Below the pieces are notes generated by a model, which saw only the letters and a list, made by a program, of their open reading frames with translations, made no database searches and was not told the DNA's origin. This document shows, piece after piece, positions 7,211 to 11,139 of a DNA stretch of 11,139 nt. Source of the DNA: an uncultured Succinatimonas sp. (GTDB lineage Bacteria; Pseudomonadota; Gammaproteobacteria; Enterobacterales; Succinivibrionaceae); NCBI GenBank assembly GCA_937896115.1, contig CALBLB010000374.1, positions 1 to 11,139 on the forward strand, read 5' to 3'. Made by a program: the position numbers and the translations under genes. Numbering within the stretch: position 1 is the stretch's first letter; every line of letters begins with the position of its first letter.

Positions 7211-7234
7211 ATACAGTTTGAACGTTACCTGTAT
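7211..7234. repeat. Inverted repeat in the HPr leader (possible operator)
   Basis: The arms ATACAG (7211-7216) and CTGTAT (7229-7234) are perfect inverted copies separated by 12 bases. The dyad lies between the candidate -10 box and the HPr ribosome site, about where transcription would start. It could be an operator or a leader hairpin; I cannot name a regulator. Confidence 0.35.
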
Positions 7235-7241
7235 GGTAGAA

Positions 7242-7250
7242 ATTTTAGCA
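7242..7250 (-). promoter_or_regulatory. Candidate extended -10 promoter of the HPr gene
   Basis: On the minus strand this reads TGC-TAAAAT, an extended -10 element about 55 bases upstream of the HPr ATG. The -35 region at 17-base spacing is only a T-run (7265-7270). The -10 box is also one arm of an AT-rich inverted repeat, TTTTAGCA (7243-7250) with TGCTAAAA (7259-7266) and an 8-base loop. That dyad could control promoter access. Confidence 0.4.
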
Positions 7251-7342
7251 AAAAACACTGCTAAAAAAAAAACTGTACCTAATTTTCTTAAATGACAACG
7301 ATATACAGCATATGATTTTTTTAAACAAAATTCATCATGCCT

Positions 7343-8551
7343 TCATCTCAGTTGGTTTAAAGAGTTTTTCCCGCTTTGCAAAAAAATCCTTCCCATCCAT
7401 CCCATCAGGATCATCAGCAGTGCTACGGTTGCAAATATGGCTCCGAACGAAGATACCGTGGCGATCACGCCTAAAAAAGCAGGTCCTGTGAGCACTCCTG
7501 CATAAGCCATGGCACTTACGGTTGAAATAGCCTTGGCACTGTTGTGTTCCGCCCGTCGCCCGGTTTCAGAGATGATCACCGGCATGATATTGCCTGCAGC
7601 AACTCCCAATGCGGCAAAACTTAAGATCACCAAGGGTGCGTATTTAAAACAAGCAGAGCAAAAAAGAGCAATAAAGGCCAAGACCGCTCCGCCGCACACC
7701 AAACGCTTGGCGCCAAATTTCATCGTAAGTTTTTCTCCGAAAAATCTCACCACTCCTGCAGATCCTTCGTAAAACATGAAACCCAATGAAGCGTACGCCA
7801 AAGGCAGCGCACAATCTGTCGTAAGATAAACCCCGCTCCAGTCGTAAACGGCACCCTCTGCCAAAAGCGCGAAAAAAGCCACCATCCCGGCACAAAACAG
7901 CAACCAGGAACTTAATCCGCGGTTCTCACCTTTGTCCGATCTCTGTTCTTTTTGTCCGTGAGTATCTACCAGTACGCCGTAACTTTTGGCAAACAGCACT
8001 ACGGCGACAATTCCTGATCCCAATGCTATGTTTTCTATATCGGCCCCTGCTTTCATCATCACGGGATAAACCAAGGTTGCGGCAATACATCCTGCGGTAT
8101 AGACTGCGGTAAACAGGCTTAGCAATCTTCTGCCAGTACGTGCTTCAAAATATGTCGCATGTACATTGATAGCCACCTCGTAGACCCCCAGAGTTGCTCC
8201 CCACAAAAAAGCCAAAGGATAGGTCATCCACCAGGCGATGAACTTGCATGAAAATCCTATGATCGACATAACGCACAGGGGATAGCATATAAGCATCAGC
8301 CTTTTTACACCGAAACGTACTACCAGCTGTCCAGAAAACATCATGGCAATCATCGCGCCCAATCCAAAACACAGTGACATCAGAGCAAAGAGCACGTCTG
8401 ACATTGCATGCAGAGGTTTTATTACCGGTGCTATGGCAGCCCACGGTGACACCACCATGCCCGCGCAAAAAAACAGCAGATAATTGGATTTTAAAGATCT
8501 GGTAAATGATGAGTTTGCATCTGTCAAACCGTTATTCACTTTTTCAACCAT
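7343..8551 (-). CDS. MFS transporter, YbjJ-like
   Basis: This 402-residue integral membrane protein is about the usual size for a 12-helix major facilitator. Two MFS loop signatures are visible: SGQLVVRFGVKR (about 73-84) between helices 2 and 3 and its pseudo-repeat GEKLTMKFGAKR (about 272-283) in the second half. A charged central loop lies at about 195-213. The segment EGAVYDWSGVYL (from about 232) and EVAINVHATYFEARTGRR (about 125-142) resemble the YbjJ/fucose-permease-like branch, but the substrate is unknown. Only a weak ribosome site (GTGAG) precedes the ATG. It starts 26 bases after the hrpA stop with no terminator or clear promoter between, so co-transcription with hrpA is likely. 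No strong terminator follows within the 155 bases to the HPr gene. Confidence 0.92.
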   Translation of the reverse strand: MVEKVNNGLTDANSSFTRSLKSNYLLFFCAGMVVSPWAAIAPVIKPLHAMSDVLFALMSLCFGLGAMIAMMFSGQLVVRFGVKRLMLICYPLCVMSIIGFSCKFIAWWMTYPLAFLWGATLGVYEVAINVHATYFEARTGRRLLSLFTAVYTAGCIAATLVYPVMMKAGADIENIALGSGIVAVVLFAKSYGVLVDTHGQKEQRSDKGENRGLSSWLLFCAGMVAFFALLAEGAVYDWSGVYLTTDCALPLAYASLGFMFYEGSAGVVRFFGEKLTMKFGAKRLVCGGAVLAFIALFCSACFKYAPLVILSFAALGVAAGNIMPVIISETGRRAEHNSAKAISTVSAMAYAGVLTGPAFLGVIATVSSFGAIFATVALLMILMGWMGRIFLQSGKNSLNQLR

Positions 8552-8577
8552 TTAAATCTCACACCAAAGCAACCAAA

Positions 8578-11139
8578 TTAACGCCGCGGCGGCTCTTCTT
8601 TTAAGATCCTGTCGATTTCGTGGATAACCCGCTTATCAGATACCTGTCCCTTTACTCCTAGCTGTTGAGCAAAATAAGAAACTCGGAGTTCTTCTATCAT
8701 CCAGCGCACATTCATAAGATCCGAGGGGATCACATCCTTAGGATAACGACTTAGGGCATTTTTATAATATTCACGCACCTCATCCAAAGTACGGGTCAGC
8801 ATGAGATCACGGCTTAAATCGCGCGAGAGTTTTTCAAAACGACAAAGCGCCGCCTGAAGATAGCGTGACATTTCCTTTAAATGCTCAGGTGCCGTAGCAC
8901 TGACAAAACCTTTGTATACAAGTGAATCCAGCTGACGGCTTAAATCCTGATAACTGATGGCGGCTGCAAGTACTATCTGTCCTTTTAACTTACGCTTTAA
9001 TTCATGGGCCTTACTTAAGATCCCTTCAACTATCTTGGCTATTTCAAGCGATTTATCGTTCAACTCCCCGCGAACTTTGTCAGAAAGTACGGAAAACGAC
9101 TGTTCATCCCATACCGGAGCTCCGTGTTCGTGCATCAGCGCGTCAACGGCTGCTACCATGATGTCTGAGATAAGTTCCTTCACCGAGCCTATGGGAGTGT
9201 AATACATGGATAATTTGGCTTTATTGGGCAGATGCGCCTCAAGATAGGCTACGGGCTGCTTTAGCGTAAGACACAAAAGACGTCTTTGACCAAGCCACAT
9301 GGCTTTTGCCTGCCGCTCTTTTGAATCATAATACTCAAGTGCCACGCTTTTTCCCTGATCGGATAAAGCAGGATATGCGGTAATTTCAAGATTTCCCTGT
9401 TTCGTGATCTTTTGCTTTTTGATGGTACCGAAGGTCCAGGCGGTATCCTGTTTGGCAGGCCCCCGACTTTTTACCGCTTCTTTTAACGCATCGCGTGCTT
9501 TAAGTTGCAAACTGTCTGCCAATGCTTCAAAATTTTTCCCGGAAGCGACGACTTTTCCCTTGCTGTCTTCTATAACAAAGGTCATGAACAGGTGACGAGG
9601 AATAAGCGTTCTGTCAAAATCGTCGGGATTTACGATTTCACCGCCCATGCGTGTAAGCTCTTTGGCACAAAGTGCGAAAAGATCACCTTGAGGTGTAGTA
9701 CCGAGGCTTTCCATCAAAGCTTTGGCATAATCAGGTGCCGGGATCAGGTTACGGCGCAATCTTTTAGGCAGAGATTTTATCAGGGTACTTAAAAGTTCCT
9801 GTCTTATTCCCGGTACCTGCCAGGCAAAATCACTGCTGCTTATCTGATTTAAGACAGTAAGCGGAATATGCACGCTTACTCCGTCATTTTTCGCCGAAGG
9901 ATCGAAGACATAACTTAATGGCAGTTTAAACGAGCCCTGATGCCAAAATTCAGGATAAAGCAGATTGTGATCAAGAGCGGTTCCTCCGCGTATTACTAAA
10001 TCTTTTGAAAAATCCAGATAATGCGGATCTTTTTGCTTTTGTTTTCTCCAGTAGTGATCAAAAGCACGTAAAGTGGTTATGTCCTGAGGAAGACGGGCAT
10101 CATAAAATTCTTCAAGAACACTTTCATCCACCAGAAGATCGCGTCGTCTTTGCTGATCTTCAAGATGCTCGACCTCATCTATAAGTGCACGGTTATGTTC
10201 GAGGAACTCATAATGTCCGGGGAATTCTCCTTCTACAAGACCGTTTCTTATCAAAAGCTCGCGGCACAGTTTAGGATCAATGGACGTATATAAAGCCCGC
10301 CTGCCTTCGACAAGTCTTAAACCGTAAAGGGTGATCGTAAGCAAGGCTTCGACCGCCCCCTGTTTTTTTGACCAGTGAGGCTCTTGATAATTTTTCTTCA
10401 CCAAATGTGCCGCCGCCCATTCAATCCAGGCAGGATCAACCTCGGCTACGGTTCTTGCAAACAACCTTGAAGTTTCGGACAGTTCGGCAGCACAGATCCA
10501 TTTGGGGCGTTTGCCTGACAAACAGGACGAAGGATGGATGACAAATTTCATCCCGCGCGCACCAAGATAAAGCCCCTTCTCGTTTGAATCTATAGTTCCG
10601 ATTTGAGAGAGTAACCCAGGCAGTAACGAGCGGTGTACCGCTTCATAAGATGCCGGCGTTTCGTTTAAATCGTTAAACGTGAATTTCAAAGCATGGCATG
10701 AAGAGCGCAACTGACGCAATACGTCAAACCACTCGCGTATCCTAAGGTAAGAGAGCAATTCACGCTTTAACGTACGCTGAAAAGATGAGCGGCTGTTTTC
10801 AACTTCAAGTTTGGTAATGTAACGATAAAGTTTCAGATAACTTAAAAAATCGGATTTCTCATCTTCAAAACGCTTGTGTAATTGTTTTGCCTGCTCCTTT
10901 TTATCCAGAGGATGTTCGCGCGGATCGATAACTGCAAGCGCCGAAACGATCACCAAAACCTCGGACAAAGCCCCGTAGCGCACGCTTTCTAAAAGCATGC
11001 GTCCAAGCCTGGGATCGACTGGGAGTTTTGCAAGCAAAGTTCCAATCTTAGTGAGCTTTACTAAAGAACTGTCCTTGCCGCGTACATCGCTGACAGCTCC
11101 GAGCTCTTCCAAAAGTCTTAACCCGTCTGAGATCTGTCT
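8578..11139 (-). CDS. hrpA: ATP-dependent RNA helicase HrpA, C-terminal two thirds (5' end beyond window)
   Basis: The frame is open through the right edge and 853 residues are visible. It begins inside the HA2 (winged-helix/ratchet) region with SDGLRLLEELGAV and LPVDPRLGRML. An OB-fold region follows (YEAVHRSLLPGLLSQIG, then YLGARGMKFVIHPSS). From about 10290 to the stop lies the large DUF3418 tail typical of proteobacterial HrpA, with AYPALSDQGKSVALEYYD as a landmark. The two RecA-like DEAH helicase domains that bind and hydrolyse ATP must lie past 11139; E. coli HrpA is about 1300 residues, so roughly 450 are missing. A TTG at 11112 could look like a start, but conserved HrpA sequence continues upstream in frame, so it is internal. 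E. coli HrpA acts in the cytoplasm, including rescue of stalled or collided ribosomes. The reading frame is uninterrupted. The MFS gene follows 26 bases downstream. Confidence 0.95.
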   Translation of the reverse strand, partial: RQISDGLRLLEELGAVSDVRGKDSSLVKLTKIGTLLAKLPVDPRLGRMLLESVRYGALSEVLVIVSALAVIDPREHPLDKKEQAKQLHKRFEDEKSDFLSYLKLYRYITKLEVENSRSSFQRTLKRELLSYLRIREWFDVLRQLRSSCHALKFTFNDLNETPASYEAVHRSLLPGLLSQIGTIDSNEKGLYLGARGMKFVIHPSSCLSGKRPKWICAAELSETSRLFARTVAEVDPAWIEWAAAHLVKKNYQEPHWSKKQGAVEALLTITLYGLRLVEGRRALYTSIDPKLCRELLIRNGLVEGEFPGHYEFLEHNRALIDEVEHLEDQQRRRDLLVDESVLEEFYDARLPQDITTLRAFDHYWRKQKQKDPHYLDFSKDLVIRGGTALDHNLLYPEFWHQGSFKLPLSYVFDPSAKNDGVSVHIPLTVLNQISSSDFAWQVPGIRQELLSTLIKSLPKRLRRNLIPAPDYAKALMESLGTTPQGDLFALCAKELTRMGGEIVNPDDFDRTLIPRHLFMTFVIEDSKGKVVASGKNFEALADSLQLKARDALKEAVKSRGPAKQDTAWTFGTIKKQKITKQGNLEITAYPALSDQGKSVALEYYDSKERQAKAMWLGQRRLLCLTLKQPVAYLEAHLPNKAKLSMYYTPIGSVKELISDIMVAAVDALMHEHGAPVWDEQSFSVLSDKVRGELNDKSLEIAKIVEGILSKAHELKRKLKGQIVLAAAISYQDLSRQLDSLVYKGFVSATAPEHLKEMSRYLQAALCRFEKLSRDLSRDLMLTRTLDEVREYYKNALSRYPKDVIPSDLMNVRWMIEELRVSYFAQQLGVKGQVSDKRVIHEIDRILKEEPPRR

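Noticed and set aside
7243..7266. AT-rich hairpin read as a terminator for the MFS gene
   Set aside because: The stem is mostly A-T pairs, is about 80 bases past the stop, and is followed by only TTTC on the minus strand; an overlap with the HPr promoter explains it better.
8145..8468. 107-codon minus-strand frame overlapping the MFS gene
   Set aside because: It is an alternative frame of the transporter, rich in Cys, Arg and Gly, with no family resemblance.
11110..11112. TTG as the start of an 844-residue protein
   Set aside because: The frame stays open to the window edge and the upstream residues (SDGLRLL) match the HrpA HA2 region, so the TTG is an internal leucine codon.

Overview
The window looks like a chromosomal segment of a host-associated, fermentative gammaproteobacterium. 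The long RNA helicase at the right edge is HrpA with its DUF3418 tail, a form typical of Gamma- and Betaproteobacteria. The other genes (an AAA-ATPase-like/PD-(D/E)XK protein, a BspA/DUF285 repeat protein, an LtaS-type phosphoglycerol transferase) and the moderate-to-low GC resemble gut or rumen Succinivibrionaceae and relatives. This placement is inference from gene content; the window has no rRNA or other marker gene.

Layout, left to right. (1) 1-1248, minus: an AAA-ATPase-like protein cut off by the left edge. (2) 1372-3381, minus: a five-helix membrane sulfatase-fold enzyme of the LTA synthase family. (3) Divergent from it, a two-gene plus-strand unit at 3540-5718: a protein with five DUF285 repeats and a C-terminal membrane anchor, then an unrecognised lipoprotein 16 bases downstream. 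A strong hairpin at 5725-5752 ends this unit and probably also the gene facing it. (4) 5777-6709, minus: a xylose-isomerase-like TIM-barrel protein with its own likely promoter. (5) 6927-7187, minus: a stand-alone HPr-family phosphocarrier followed by its own terminator. (6) 7343-8551, minus: a YbjJ-like MFS transporter, 26 bases behind (7) hrpA, 8578 to beyond 11139, minus.

How the genes may work together. The LTA-synthase-like enzyme, the DUF285 membrane protein and the lipoprotein form a small envelope-related cluster around one divergent intergenic region (3382-3539). The sugar isomerase-like protein, HPr and MFS transporter suggest carbohydrate uptake or control. The terminator after HPr and separate promoter signals argue that these are independent units rather than one operon. 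hrpA and the MFS gene are probably co-transcribed.

I found no tRNA, rRNA, CRISPR array, insertion sequence or recognisable defence system. No gap between genes exceeds about 220 bases. The least explained items are the DUF285/lipoprotein pair, the HPr without the usual regulatory serine together with its dyad-rich leader, and the serine in place of threonine at the predicted nucleophile of the LTA-synthase-like enzyme.
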